64,000 bases of DNA from Sporosarcina sp. FSL W7-1349. Lineage in GTDB: Bacteria > Bacillota > Bacilli > Bacillales_A > Planococcaceae. Made by a program: the position numbers and the translations under genes. The stretch covers positions 62,001 through 126,000 of the forward strand of contig NZ_JBBOOK010000002.1 in the NCBI RefSeq assembly GCF_038003045.1. Direction: 5' to 3'. The notes beneath the pieces were generated by a model, which was given only the letters and a program-made list of their open reading frames with translations, was not told where the DNA came from and did no database searches. Of the stretch, positions 55,471 through 64,000 are shown in pieces. The first letter of the stretch is position 1, and the number at the start of each line of letters is the position of its first letter.

Positions 55471-57708
55471 TCATTGTTTTTCAATCGGTGCAAATTTTGC
55501 AAGCAACCGTTTAATGCCGACAGGATCCGGGAAGGCGATGTCGAGTTCAACTTCTTCACCCATCCCTTTCACACTGACGACCATACCGGTGCCCCATTTT
55601 TTATGGACCGCTTTATCACCAGGTCTCCATCCAAGCTTCTCGCCACCGCTGGACTGGTACCGGGGCTTTTTGACCGCTGGGCGGACCGGAGCAGCCGGGC
55701 GTGCGGAAGAACGCGACCCGAAACCGAAGTCGTCTTCTCCCGGGATGAGCTCGATGATTTCGTCCGATATTTCACTGATGAAGCGGGATGGGCTATTATA
55801 GCTCGACCGGCCGAACAGCATCCGGAAAGAAGCAGACGTCAAGAACAGCTTCTGTTCCGCACGCGTGATTCCGACATACGCCAATCGGCGCTCTTCTTCC
55901 ATTTCCTCATCATCCCCGATAGAACGGGAATGCGGAAAGACGTTCTCCTCCATGCCGATAATGAAGACGACCGGGAATTCCAATCCTTTCGCTGCGTGCA
56001 TCGTCATCAAGACGATTTTCTCCGACGATTGGTTCTCTTCTTTATCCAAAGAATCGATATCCGCGATGAGAGCAAGATCGGTGAGGAATGCGATGAGCGA
56101 TCGGTCTCCGTTTTCCTCTTCCGCCCGTTTTTCGAAAGCCTCCGTTACGGACAGGAATTCTTCGATGTTTTCCAAGCGGCTTTCCGATTCGATTGTCTTA
56201 TCATTTTGCAGCATCGCCCGATATCCCGTTTTTTCCAACACTTGCTCGACCAGTTCCGTCACCGTTAAATACTCCTGCATTTGGGTGAAACCTACGATGA
56301 GTTCATGGAACTTCGCGACTTCATTGGCTGCACGCGGTGTCAGCCCCATGAAATCGACTTCTTTCAACGAATCAAAAATCGGGGTATCCCGTTCAATTGC
56401 ATATCTCGCCATCCGATCAAATGACGTGGCGCCGATGCTGCGCTTCGGTTCATTAATGATCCGGGCGAGCGCCAAATCATCCGCATTATTGGCGATCAAC
56501 CGCAAGTACGCCAGCAAGTCCTTGATTTCTTTCCGGTCGTAGAATTTCGTGCCCCCGACAATCGTATAATCGAGATTCGACTTCACCAAAAATTCCTCAA
56601 TAACCCGTGATTGCGCATTTGTGCGATAGAGGATGGCGAATTGGTCGAGTTTCAGGTTTTCCCGTTCCTTCAACTCTAAAATTTTGCCGACGACAAACTG
56701 GGATTCATCCTTTTCATCGCTTGCCTTATAGACATAAATCGGCTCGCCTTCTTCGTTTTCAGTCCTTAGCTTTTTATCATAGCGGCTGCGATTATTCGTA
56801 ATGACATCATTCGCCGCATCCAAAATCCGTTTCGTCGATCGGTAGTTCTGTTCCAAAAGGATGATTTCAGCATTTTGGTAATCCTTTTCAAAGGACAGGA
56901 TATTGCCAATATCGGCCCCCCGCCATCTGTAGATCGATTGGTCGGAATCACCCACGACGCAAATATTCTTGAATTTGCTCGCCAGCATCTGGACGAGGCG
57001 GTATTGCGCATTGTTCGTATCTTGGTACTCGTCAACATGGATATATTGGAATTTATTTTGATAAAACTCGAGGACATCGGGAACTTTTTCAAATAGGGTC
57101 AAGGTCAACATGATGAGGTCATCGAAATCGAGCGACTGGTTTTGGCGCAGTCGCTTCGCATAGCCGTCATAGACATCCGCCACCGTCTTTTCGAATGGGT
57201 TGAATGAATTGATCTGCCCGCGGTATTCGTGCGCATCGATACATTCATTTTTTGCGGAACTGATGGCATTCAGCATGGAACGGGGATCATATTGCTTCGA
57301 ATCGAGGTTCAATTCTTTCAAGACGCTTTTAATGACCGTCAACTGATCGGCAGTGTCGAGAATCGTGAAATTCTTCGAAATGCCAATCCGATCAATGTCC
57401 CTGCGTAAAATCCGGACGCACATCGAGTGAAAGGTCGAAACCCACATCCGTTCGCCCGTCCCGTGGCCCAACAGTCCGTCAATCCGCTCGCGCATTTCCC
57501 GAGCGGCTTTATTGGTGAACGTGATCGCTAATATGTTGGAAGGGTAGATGTTTTTCTCCACGACTAAATAGGCGATCCGATGCGTCAGCACCCGGGTTTT
57601 TCCGGATCCAGCCCCCGCCATGATGAGGAGAGGTCCTTCCGTTTTCTTCACAGCCCGTGCTTGCTCCGGATTCATGCCGGCGAGCAGGTTTTCTGAAATT
57701 GTATTCAT
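55471..57708 (-). CDS. pcrA: ATP-dependent DNA helicase PcrA
   Basis: Superfamily 1A 3'-5' helicase of 745 residues acting in repair, rolling-circle replication and removal of RNA polymerase or RecA. Motif I GAGSGKT near residue 34, motif [10 protein letters not shown], motif [17 protein letters not shown], motif V/VI region [11 protein letters not shown] and [11 protein letters not shown]-terminal Tudor-like tail (about 680-745, [12 protein letters not shown]) binds RNA polymerase. ATG follows GGACGAGAAG. Upstream lies pcrB, downstream the IS element and ligA. Confidence 0.96.
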   Translation of the reverse strand: MNTISENLLAGMNPEQARAVKKTEGPLLIMAGAGSGKTRVLTHRIAYLVVEKNIYPSNILAITFTNKAAREMRERIDGLLGHGTGERMWVSTFHSMCVRILRRDIDRIGISKNFTILDTADQLTVIKSVLKELNLDSKQYDPRSMLNAISSAKNECIDAHEYRGQINSFNPFEKTVADVYDGYAKRLRQNQSLDFDDLIMLTLTLFEKVPDVLEFYQNKFQYIHVDEYQDTNNAQYRLVQMLASKFKNICVVGDSDQSIYRWRGADIGNILSFEKDYQNAEIILLEQNYRSTKRILDAANDVITNNRSRYDKKLRTENEEGEPIYVYKASDEKDESQFVVGKILELKERENLKLDQFAILYRTNAQSRVIEEFLVKSNLDYTIVGGTKFYDRKEIKDLLAYLRLIANNADDLALARIINEPKRSIGATSFDRMARYAIERDTPIFDSLKEVDFMGLTPRAANEVAKFHELIVGFTQMQEYLTVTELVEQVLEKTGYRAMLQNDKTIESESRLENIEEFLSVTEAFEKRAEEENGDRSLIAFLTDLALIADIDSLDKEENQSSEKIVLMTMHAAKGLEFPVVFIIGMEENVFPHSRSIGDDEEMEEERRLAYVGITRAEQKLFLTSASFRMLFGRSSYNSPSRFISEISDEIIELIPGEDDFGFGSRSSARPAAPVRPAVKKPRYQSSGGEKLGWRPGDKAVHKKWGTGMVVSVKGMGEEVELDIAFPDPVGIKRLLAKFAPIEKQ

Positions 57709-57758
57709 AGCTTCTCGTCCTTTCGGAACATTTGTTCTTTATTATACACAATTCGTCC

Positions 57759-58451
57759 TTAAGAGGAAACGGATTTCACCGCTTCGACAGTAGAAAGGGC
57801 GGCTTTCAAGTCTTCGTAAATGATATTGCCCACAATGATCGTATCGGCGATGCCTGCCATCTGTTTGGCTTCCTCGGCATTGGTGATTCCCCCGCCGTAA
57901 AATAGGCGCGTTTTGTCGAGGACACGCTTGGCCGCCTCCACGATTGCAGTCTTGCCATAAATCCCGCTATATTCTATATAAAACACGGGAAGCTTGAAAA
58001 GATGCTCCGCCATCCGGGCATAGGCAATGACATCCTCCTCATCCGGCACTTCCGTGACGCCTGTCAATTGCCCAGCCTTGCAAACGGGATTCAAGATGCA
58101 ATAGCCCTCTGTGATAATTTCATCCCAATTCATCATATGGCCGTATTCCCGCAGCGCCGCATGGTGGATCCCGTTAATCCACTTCGTCTTCGTCGAATTC
58201 AAGACGGTCGGAATGAAATAATAATCAAACCCCGGCGTCACCGACTCGACCGTCGACACTTCAAGCGCAATCGGCACCGAATAGCGTCGCAGTCGGACGA
58301 GCAGATCCAACACATTTTCCAAGGTCACTCCATCCGTTCCGCCTACAATGATCCCATCCGTCCCCGACTCCGCCAATCGCTCCAATTCCTCATCCGCAAT
58401 CGGCTTGGCCGGATCTAATTTAAAGGCATGTCGCCATAATATGTAATCCAT
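57759..58451 (-). CDS. pcrB: Heptaprenylglyceryl phosphate synthase PcrB
   Basis: TIM-barrel prenyltransferase (230 residues) that joins heptaprenyl diphosphate to glycerol 1-phosphate to make an archaeal-type ether lipid precursor. It starts DYILWRHAFKLDPAKPIADE and has GTDGIIVGGTDGV and YGGGITNAEEA (phosphate binding). ATG at 58451 is chosen by comparison with family length; the frame opens 11 codons earlier. It lies 50 bases before pcrA. Confidence 0.92.
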   Translation of the reverse strand: MDYILWRHAFKLDPAKPIADEELERLAESGTDGIIVGGTDGVTLENVLDLLVRLRRYSVPIALEVSTVESVTPGFDYYFIPTVLNSTKTKWINGIHHAALREYGHMMNWDEIITEGYCILNPVCKAGQLTGVTEVPDEEDVIAYARMAEHLFKLPVFYIEYSGIYGKTAIVEAAKRVLDKTRLFYGGGITNAEEAKQMAGIADTIIVGNIIYEDLKAALSTVEAVKSVSS

Positions 58452-58558
58452 CGTAAACACCCAACTCCCAAAAAGTACATTCATTTCAGTATACCAAAAA
58501 ACCCGGACGGAATCTTCTCCGGCCGGGGGTTGGGATTGTGAAAGTTTGTTGGAGTAAT

Positions 58559-59011
58559 CAGTGCTTGTACAGAGTTATCAGCACTGGTGCGAAGTTATCA
58601 GCACTTGCACGGAGTTATCAGCATTGGCACAGAGTTATCAGCACTGGCGCACAGTTATCAGCACTGGCGCACAGTTATCAGCACTGGTGCGAAGTTATCA
58701 GCACCGGCACGGAGTTATCAGCATTGGCACAGAGTTATCAGCACTGGCGCACAGTTATCAGCACTGGCACGGAGTTATCAGCACTGGCGCGAAGTTATCA
58801 GCACTGGCGAAGAGTTATCAGCACTGGCACGGAGTTATCAGCATTGGCACAGAGTTATCAGCACTGGCGCGGAATTATCAGCACTGGTGCGAAGTTATCA
58901 GCACTGGCGCACAGTTATCAGCATTGGCACGGAGTTATAAGCGCTGGCCCACAGTTATCAGCACTTGCACGATGTTATCAAGCGCTGGACACAAGGTTAT
59001 CTGCACTGGCG
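58559..59011. repeat. Tandem 20-bp repeats, consensus TCAGCACTGGCRCRRAGTTA (about 22 units)
   Basis: About 22 head-to-tail units of 20 bp in nearly perfect phase; the last two are 20-22 bp and degenerate. The core AGTTATCAGCACTGG is almost constant, and bases 11-16 vary among a few forms (CGCACA, CACGGA, CACAGA, TGCGAA, CGCGAA). Runs of forms recur in the same order, which shows block duplication. Because the units lack stops in the plus frames, three overlapping long open frames appear; they are not genes (no ribosome site, 20 is not a multiple of 3). Between pcrB and the yerC terminator. Confidence 0.95.
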
Positions 59012-59032
59012 CAGATTTGCGAACACCCCATG

Positions 59033-59068
59033 AAAAAACCGGAGGGGCGCTCGCGCCCCTCCGGTTTT
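59033..59068 (-). terminator. Terminator of the yerABC group
   Basis: A 15-bp G+C-rich stem (59035-59049 with 59054-59068) and six T on the minus strand, directly after the yerC stop. Confidence 0.95.
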
Positions 59069-59071
59069 CCA

Positions 59072-59392
59072 TCATTCCGAATCCTCTTTTTTGTCTTCCA
59101 GTTCCGGGTACAGACGCGCCAACACTTTGCTGTAGCCGCCCGAGCCATAGTCGACGCAACGGCGGATCCGGGAGATCGTTGCAGTGCTCGCTCCCGTTTC
59201 ATGTTGAATGGTGTCGTACGTTTTTTTCAGCTTCAACATCCGAGCCACTTCTAGCCGCTGGGCGAGCGATTGCAGCTCACCGATTGTAAATAAATCATCA
59301 AAGAAATGATAACATTCATCGAGGTCTTTCAATTCAAGTATCGCTTTGAACAATTGATCCGTCTGGTGGCTGCGGATCTTATCGATTTGCAT
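59072..59392 (-). CDS. yerC: YerC/TrpR-superfamily DNA-binding protein
   Basis: Small helical regulator-like protein of 106 residues. The TrpR-type helix-turn-helix is LKLKKTYDTIQHETGASTAT with ISRIRRCVDYG. B. subtilis YerC belongs to this group; its regulated genes are not well defined. ATG at 59392 follows GAGGGA; the frame opens seven codons earlier. A Glu/Lys-rich tail ends the protein. It follows yerB in the same direction. Confidence 0.9.
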   Translation of the reverse strand: MQIDKIRSHQTDQLFKAILELKDLDECYHFFDDLFTIGELQSLAQRLEVARMLKLKKTYDTIQHETGASTATISRIRRCVDYGSGGYSKVLARLYPELEDKKEDSE

Positions 59393-59422
59393 AGAAGGAA
59401 TCCCTCTCTTCACATGATTTCA

Positions 59423-60484
59423 TTACGGTGTATAGGTGACCGACGTTGCCATTCCCGGATTGGACGCGACAATATGGATCCAAGACTTCCCTGGAATCAA
59501 TTTCGCCGAAAGTCCATTTTCCACAGGCGTCAAAAATCCATTCTCGTTCTTCCATTCGATCTCTTTCACGATTCCCGCATGGAATAACAAAGCCCGGCCG
59601 CCCGAGTTGATATCAATCGCTTGCCGGCCGACATTATCGATCGTCCGATGCGCCGCTTCAAATACGAGAATATTGGACAGCTCCACCTGTTCACCGTCAG
59701 CTTTATCGACCGTTAAAATGCCATTCACGGTTCGCCCATATGTCCCTTTCTCCGCGTCATAGGTATATACGCTTGTAAAATTAGGATCGGCGCCGTAACG
59801 GACGGTGATGGACGATGCCATATCGCCTATTTTAGCATTTTCAATCGATTCATGGAAAGAAAGGGAAGGCTGCTTCTCCATTTCCATCGAAGCATTCTCT
59901 TTCTCTGCCCCAGCCAACACATTATCCCCACTAATATAGGAGTTGTGCGGAGCCCTTCTCTCTTTGGACCGTTGGAATAAAACCCCGTCATACTGCATGC
60001 CGTTGATGTGATCGACCGTCCGATTCTGCAATAGCGTCTGAGCGTCCGGGCTGTACCCATGCGCTACATAAAACGCATCGATTCCTTTGGCGATATGGAC
60101 GAAGTAGTCCCGGGCGCTCCGTACCGGCCCGATCTCTTCGGGCAAATCACTTTGGAATAAAGCCAAAAACCTTGTCACATTGCCTTCCGCCGCCATTTCA
60201 TACACGATATCCGCCTGGCTGATGCCCGACTGTGGACGGGCAAGCGGATGATTATTAATCGTCGCCAACACAGGACGGCGATTGTTTTCCGTATCCGACA
60301 ATATACCGGTAAACGGTTGCGGATATTGAGGAATCGGTTCGATTTCCTCGACTATTTCTTGATCTGTACTCGGCGATGGAAGCGGAATTACTTCCGCCTC
60401 CACCTTCTCTTTTTTTGAACACGCTGTACACAGCAACAGGATGCTGGCCAACAATATTGGCCATGCTCTCATTATCCCTTTCAT
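59423..60484 (-). CDS. yerB: DUF3048 lipoprotein YerB
   Basis: Lipoprotein of 353 residues with a signal ending in LLCTAC (Cys 22). A linker rich in Pro and Glu follows, then the DUF3048 N-terminal domain (YPQPFTGILSDTENNRRPVL, GPVRSARDYFVHIAKG) and the C-terminal domain (RALLFHAGIVKEIEWKNENG). Function unknown; conserved in Firmicutes. ATG follows AGGGGGA, nine bases after the yerA stop, so both are one operon. Confidence 0.9.
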   Translation of the reverse strand: MKGIMRAWPILLASILLLCTACSKKEKVEAEVIPLPSPSTDQEIVEEIEPIPQYPQPFTGILSDTENNRRPVLATINNHPLARPQSGISQADIVYEMAAEGNVTRFLALFQSDLPEEIGPVRSARDYFVHIAKGIDAFYVAHGYSPDAQTLLQNRTVDHINGMQYDGVLFQRSKERRAPHNSYISGDNVLAGAEKENASMEMEKQPSLSFHESIENAKIGDMASSITVRYGADPNFTSVYTYDAEKGTYGRTVNGILTVDKADGEQVELSNILVFEAAHRTIDNVGRQAIDINSGGRALLFHAGIVKEIEWKNENGFLTPVENGLSAKLIPGKSWIHIVASNPGMATSVTYTP

Positions 60485-60493
60485 ATTGTCCCC

Positions 60494-62212
60494 CTATCTT
60501 TCCGTGAATGGAACGAGCACTTCATTTTTCATGACATCATATAAGCCGACTTGGGTGATTCGGATATACGGCAAGTGAGTCGATTGGAGAAACAGAAACG
60601 TATAAACGACATCCCCATACGCATACCCTCTCTCCGCCAACGCCTGGACCAGCTCATTCTGCTGTTCGATCAGGATTTCCAATGGCTCAATCGATCCGCC
60701 TCCACCGAGCGGCAACGGGATAGTTGCGATGGTTTCCCCGTTCTCCGTCAGGATCATTCCTCCACCGATCCGTTTCATCTCGTCGAATGCTCGAAGCATT
60801 TCTCTTTTATCTTTTCCGATCAAGATGATATCGCCCGTGTTGGAGAAGGAAGAAGCCAACCCTTGCACCTTCGTGGCGAAGCCTTTAATGATTGTGTTGA
60901 CCCGCCATTTCCCGAAGCGGTCAATGAGCATTAAAAAGTTCTCGTCATGTTCTTCCGATAAACGGTTTTCCGTCGTGTCAATAGTGACCTCATACGGTTT
61001 GGTGATGACATCATTCACCATTTCAATTCCAATCGCACTATCGAAGCGGAAATCCGAATCCTCCAGTTCGAACGGCGGAGCGAACGGAGCGACCACCGAC
61101 CAGTCGATCGTTCCTAACGAGCCCGTCGATTCGCCGTTTCGCTTCAACCAGGTCCCTTTCGACAGGACATCCGTTGGAACCGGATGGAATTCATCTTCTA
61201 TAATATTGAGCGAAGCGTAGCGGCCTGTCGCAATAACACCATGTAGATCGACCATGTCATAATAGCGGGCTATATTATAAGAAGCCATCTGGTAGGCATC
61301 AATCGGAGGCACACCCGCATCTAGTGCGACTTGGATACATTTATCCATCATGCCGTCGCTATAGAATGAAGGAGTCGCCCCGTCCGTCGTCATCATCAGA
61401 TGATCGAATACATCATGTCCTCTTTCGACCAAGCCTTTTAACAGATCCGGCAAATCCGGGCGGATCGAGGAATGGCGGAGTGTGACCCCATAGCCATGGA
61501 GCAGCCGCGCTTCCACTTCTTCCACAGTCATCGCTTCATGATCTCCATCGGCTCCGAGAAGCTTCATTCGTGCCAACGTCTTGTCCGAAGCACCCGGCAA
61601 GTGCCCTTCGATTTTGATGCCCGCCGCTTTCGCTGTAGTGATCGAAGCGAACATATCCGGGTCGCCCTTCACAAGACGCGGCCAAGCTGTCAACTCGCCT
61701 CCCATCCGGATATCAGATCGCTTCAACCACTCGGCAACCGATTCCGGTCTGAATAATTCCTTCTCCTGTTGATGGGCCGTCTGAGAATCAAACCGTGTCC
61801 ACCAATAATACGAGAACGGCATCTTCGCGAACTGATCCAATAGCGTAAAGGATTTCTCATTGCCCAATGTCAGGAACAGGAGAAGATTATCTGCGATGAA
61901 TGTCGTCGTTCCCAGACGCGCTGCATAATCCGCCAGCGTTTCACAATTATACAAAAGGAACGGATGGACATGAGGCTCGATATAACCAGGGACAATCTTC
62001 TTGCCCGCGGCATCGAAGATTTCGGTCCCTTCTGTAACGGCAGGCATGTCCTTTCCTGCATAGACAATCCGATCTCCCGCAATCCAAATATTCCCTGTAA
62101 ACCATTTTTTATAGATGGAATGCAAGTAGGTTGCGTTGGTAATGAGTAGATCGGGCGCTTGTTTTCCATTGATGATATGCAATTGTTGTTGTATTTCATT
62201 CATTTCCCACAT
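60494..62212 (-). CDS. yerA: Adenine deaminase-like amidohydrolase YerA
   Basis: Metal-dependent amidohydrolase of 572 residues. Domain start ITNATYLHSIYKKWFTGNIW, the metal motif GYIEPHVHPFLLYN near residue 76, a further His in EGHLPGAS and Asp in HLMMTTDGATP, then the adenine deaminase-type C-terminal domain. B. subtilis YerA is annotated as a putative adenine deaminase, but the main enzyme there is AdeC, so the substrate is open. ATG at 62212 lies eight bases after AAGGAA. First gene of yerABC. Confidence 0.88.
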   Translation of the reverse strand: MWEMNEIQQQLHIINGKQAPDLLITNATYLHSIYKKWFTGNIWIAGDRIVYAGKDMPAVTEGTEIFDAAGKKIVPGYIEPHVHPFLLYNCETLADYAARLGTTTFIADNLLLFLTLGNEKSFTLLDQFAKMPFSYYWWTRFDSQTAHQQEKELFRPESVAEWLKRSDIRMGGELTAWPRLVKGDPDMFASITTAKAAGIKIEGHLPGASDKTLARMKLLGADGDHEAMTVEEVEARLLHGYGVTLRHSSIRPDLPDLLKGLVERGHDVFDHLMMTTDGATPSFYSDGMMDKCIQVALDAGVPPIDAYQMASYNIARYYDMVDLHGVIATGRYASLNIIEDEFHPVPTDVLSKGTWLKRNGESTGSLGTIDWSVVAPFAPPFELEDSDFRFDSAIGIEMVNDVITKPYEVTIDTTENRLSEEHDENFLMLIDRFGKWRVNTIIKGFATKVQGLASSFSNTGDIILIGKDKREMLRAFDEMKRIGGGMILTENGETIATIPLPLGGGGSIEPLEILIEQQNELVQALAERGYAYGDVVYTFLFLQSTHLPYIRITQVGLYDVMKNEVLVPFTER

Positions 62213-62442
62213 CACATTTCTTCCTTTCTATGTAACATTCCCCTGTTCATAATCGTAGCATAGCGTGGAAAAGAAAAATAGATGATCTTTGTCCAGTAGG
62301 TCTGGCTGCAACAAGATTATCACAACGACAATATCACAAGATATAGCATCATCTTCCAGCAGATGCCCTGGATTTTTAAGATGAAAGGAAGCAGAAAGGA
62401 ATCTTCCAAGTTTTGTGGAAACTATCTTTATACACTACCTAG

Positions 62443-63150
62443 ATGGGATTTGATAAGATGACGGAAAAAATGACGTTCAATCAAGAATTGGCGAATGAAT
62501 ACGATCGGGGGATTCGACGGAACCTCCCTTCCTACGATGCGATGCTTCGGCTGGTCCAAACTTTCCTGCGGGCAAATTGTACGCCGCAAGCCAGATTGCT
62601 TGTCGTCGGCGCCGGCGGAGGAAATGAACTGACCGCTTTCGGGACAAGCAATCCCGATTGGACGTTCACCGCAGTCGATCCAGCGGCTTCCATGTTGGGA
62701 TTGGCCCGGATGAAGGCCGAACAGACGCAAATGGTGGACCGGGTGGAATTTATAGAAGGAACGGTCGATGATGTAGAAACAGAACAAATTTTCGATGCCG
62801 CTACCTGTTTGCTCGTCCTTCATTTTGTAAAGGAAGAAGATGAAAAGCTGCGGTTGTTAAAGAAAATTCGGCAACATCTTCCCACCGGCGCGCCCTTTGT
62901 CATGGCAACCATGTACGGCGATCCGGCTGATCCTGCATTCGATGAATTATTCGCACTTTGGAAGGCCTACTGGCTGGACTCGACAAAACTAACGCAAACA
63001 GAAGTGGATGAAATGGAAAAAACGCTTCGGAGCCTTTCGTTCCTCCCAGAAAACAAAATCGTCGCTTTGCTGGAACAGGCCGGCTTCCGGAACATCGCCA
63101 AGTTCTTCTCCACGAACATGATCGGCGGCTGGATTTGCAAAGCGCAATGA
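62443..63150 (+). CDS. Class I SAM-dependent methyltransferase
   Basis: Cytoplasmic methyltransferase of about 235 residues. The SAM-binding motif I is LLVVGAGGGNELTAF, followed by the acidic end of strand 2 in FTAVDPAASML and motif IV region FDAATCLLVLHFV. It resembles the small-molecule methyltransferases of the UbiE/TAM type. The start is uncertain (62443 or ATG at 62458); neither has a strong site. Substrate unknown. Confidence 0.78.
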   Translation: MGFDKMTEKMTFNQELANEYDRGIRRNLPSYDAMLRLVQTFLRANCTPQARLLVVGAGGGNELTAFGTSNPDWTFTAVDPAASMLGLARMKAEQTQMVDRVEFIEGTVDDVETEQIFDAATCLLVLHFVKEEDEKLRLLKKIRQHLPTGAPFVMATMYGDPADPAFDELFALWKAYWLDSTKLTQTEVDEMEKTLRSLSFLPENKIVALLEQAGFRNIAKFFSTNMIGGWICKAQ

Positions 63151-63170
63151 GTGATAACTAAATAGAACAT

Positions 63171-63202
63171 CGCCCCGATTCCTAATGGAGCCGGGGCTTT
63201 TT
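63171..63202 (+). terminator. Terminator of the methyltransferase gene
   Basis: GCCCCG (63172-63177) pairs with CGGGGC (63192-63197), followed by five T. Confidence 0.75.
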
Positions 63203-63296
63203 ATCGATTCCTCCAGAAAGTGCGTATCATTCCCCATGTTACCGGGAACGCTAATGACGAACTTTTTCTATGCTCCACTAGAAGGGAGGGACGCAA

Positions 63297-64000
63297 TTGA
63301 CTGAAAAACAAGGAACCCCTGGACTCCCGGAGGCACCGGCATTATTCAATGAACTATTGAAACAGCTCAAGCCATCAGAGGACATCATTCATACACCTTT
63401 ACAAATTAAAGGCCATTGCGCATTTCTTTTATATGTGAAGACTGTTGTGGATGGAAACACACTCCAGCAAACGGTTATTCGTCCCTTCTTTGAAATGGCT
63501 TCCAAAGAAAGTTTCTCTTCATATATACAATCTTTGCCAAACCAAATCGATATGCCTAGCACGTCCCAATTGCTAAATTTGCTTACTGTAGGTGCTGTAT
63601 TGATTGCGATTGGAGATAAAATATTTTTGTTGGATTTCCGACTCAACAAAAACAACGAAGTGCAAGAAACGTTGATGGAACCTACCATTCATGGGCCGCA
63701 AAAAGGATTAAGTGAGGATATTGAAACATTGGTCAATTTGATCAGGCAACGCTATGCTAACCCTTCTTTAAAAGTTGAATCCCTCATAGTGAAAAATAGC
63801 GCTAATCAGTTGATCACCTTGCTGTATGATGACGATCAAGTCGATCCAGTTATATTGAAGGAAATAAAGAAGCGGTTTAAAAATATCGGAACCCGTCTGT
63901 TTCAATCTGCGGGTGACCTTCAACATTTTCTTAACAAGGGAAAGTTTTCTCTCTTCCCATCGGCGTTAATAACGGAACGACCCGACCGGATTGTCTACAA
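63297..64000 (+). CDS. GerA-family spore germination receptor, A subunit (3' end outside window)
   Basis: N-terminal 234 residues of the membrane receptor subunit that triggers spore germination on nutrient binding. It starts with TTG at 63297 behind GGGAGGGA. The soluble N-terminal domain contains EPTIHGPQKGLSEDIETLVN, the family signature (EP..RGP..GF.E), and ends at the window edge shortly before the first TM helix is expected. B and C subunit genes are likely beyond the window. The broken copy at 35711-36039 belongs to the same family. Confidence 0.88.
   Translation, partial: MTEKQGTPGLPEAPALFNELLKQLKPSEDIIHTPLQIKGHCAFLLYVKTVVDGNTLQQTVIRPFFEMASKESFSSYIQSLPNQIDMPSTSQLLNLLTVGAVLIAIGDKIFLLDFRLNKNNEVQETLMEPTIHGPQKGLSEDIETLVNLIRQRYANPSLKVESLIVKNSANQLITLLYDDDQVDPVILKEIKKRFKNIGTRLFQSAGDLQHFLNKGKFSLFPSALITERPDRIVY

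Noticed and set aside
55447..56268. 273-codon plus-strand frame opposite pcrA
   Set aside because: Shadow of the pcrA coding strand; PcrA motifs are complete on the minus strand and the shadow has no ribosome site.
58559..59011. CRISPR array
   Set aside because: Unit length 20 bp, no unique spacers of 26-40 bp, and no cas genes in the window.
58538..59289. Three overlapping plus-strand open frames of 117-242 codons rich in SYQHW, VISTG and LSALA motifs
   Set aside because: They are produced by the 20-bp tandem array, which lacks stops in all plus frames. The same DNA is open in three frames at once and no ribosome binding site is present.

Overview
This window looks like chromosomal DNA of a spore-forming member of the Bacillales. 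The most likely home is the Sporosarcina/Planococcaceae group, but that placement is an inference. The evidence is the conserved block yerA-yerB-yerC-pcrB-pcrA-ligA-camS-gatCAB-dgkB-rlmCD in Bacillus subtilis order, GerA-type spore germination genes, many TTG and GTG starts behind strong GGAGG-type ribosome binding sites, and sigma-A promoters of ordinary Firmicute form. Almost every start was chosen by its ribosome binding site, so several are shorter than the longest open frame.

Layout. 1-6.8 kb: the 5' part of a LivG-type ABC ATPase with a promoter and a CcpA (cre) box, an RsbR-type STAS stress regulator, a short FtsH-like AAA protease, and the U32 pair trhP1/trhP2 (tRNA hydroxylation). 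6.8-23.3 kb: metabolic and sensory genes, namely a PfpI-like protein, an alpha/beta hydrolase, a lysine 6-dehydrogenase-like enzyme with an NhaC-type carrier, a LysM-3D protein, a metallo-beta-lactamase-fold hydrolase, two chemoreceptors, a SEC-C protein, a duplicated-domain lipoprotein, a receiver-BTAD regulator and a stress-type SDR. 23.3-25.2 kb: a complete class C group II intron sitting just past the terminator of an alanine/glycine symporter gene. 26.9-31.4 kb: a quinone/electrophile-resistance cluster (YceI, two ring-cleaving VOC dioxygenases, a nitroreductase) with two MhqR-type operators. 31.5-40 kb: an A+T-rich accessory stretch of small orphan genes, broken genes (phoU, a CPCC-domain gene, a gerA-type gene), transposase debris and a chimera of two IS66 elements, followed by sporulation-flavoured genes (Hsp20, DUF2642, manganese catalase).

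40-62.2 kb: the conserved core block on the minus strand, interrupted by a cydAB cassette with small membrane ORFs on both sides, a Nudix gene, a thioredoxin-fold gene, and an IS200/IS605 element (dead tnpA, intact tnpB) between pcrA and ligA. 62.4-64 kb: a methyltransferase and the start of a GerA-family germination receptor gene on the plus strand.

The most unusual features are three unrelated families of 20-21 bp tandem repeats with the same build, a fixed core followed by a short variable stretch: 44,965-45,129, 45,148-45,310 and 58,559-59,011. Other highlights are an inferred TnpB omega-RNA whose guide falls on the ligA leader, the MhqR operators, a 39-residue CydS-like ORF that is easily missed, and a dispersed hairpin repeat.
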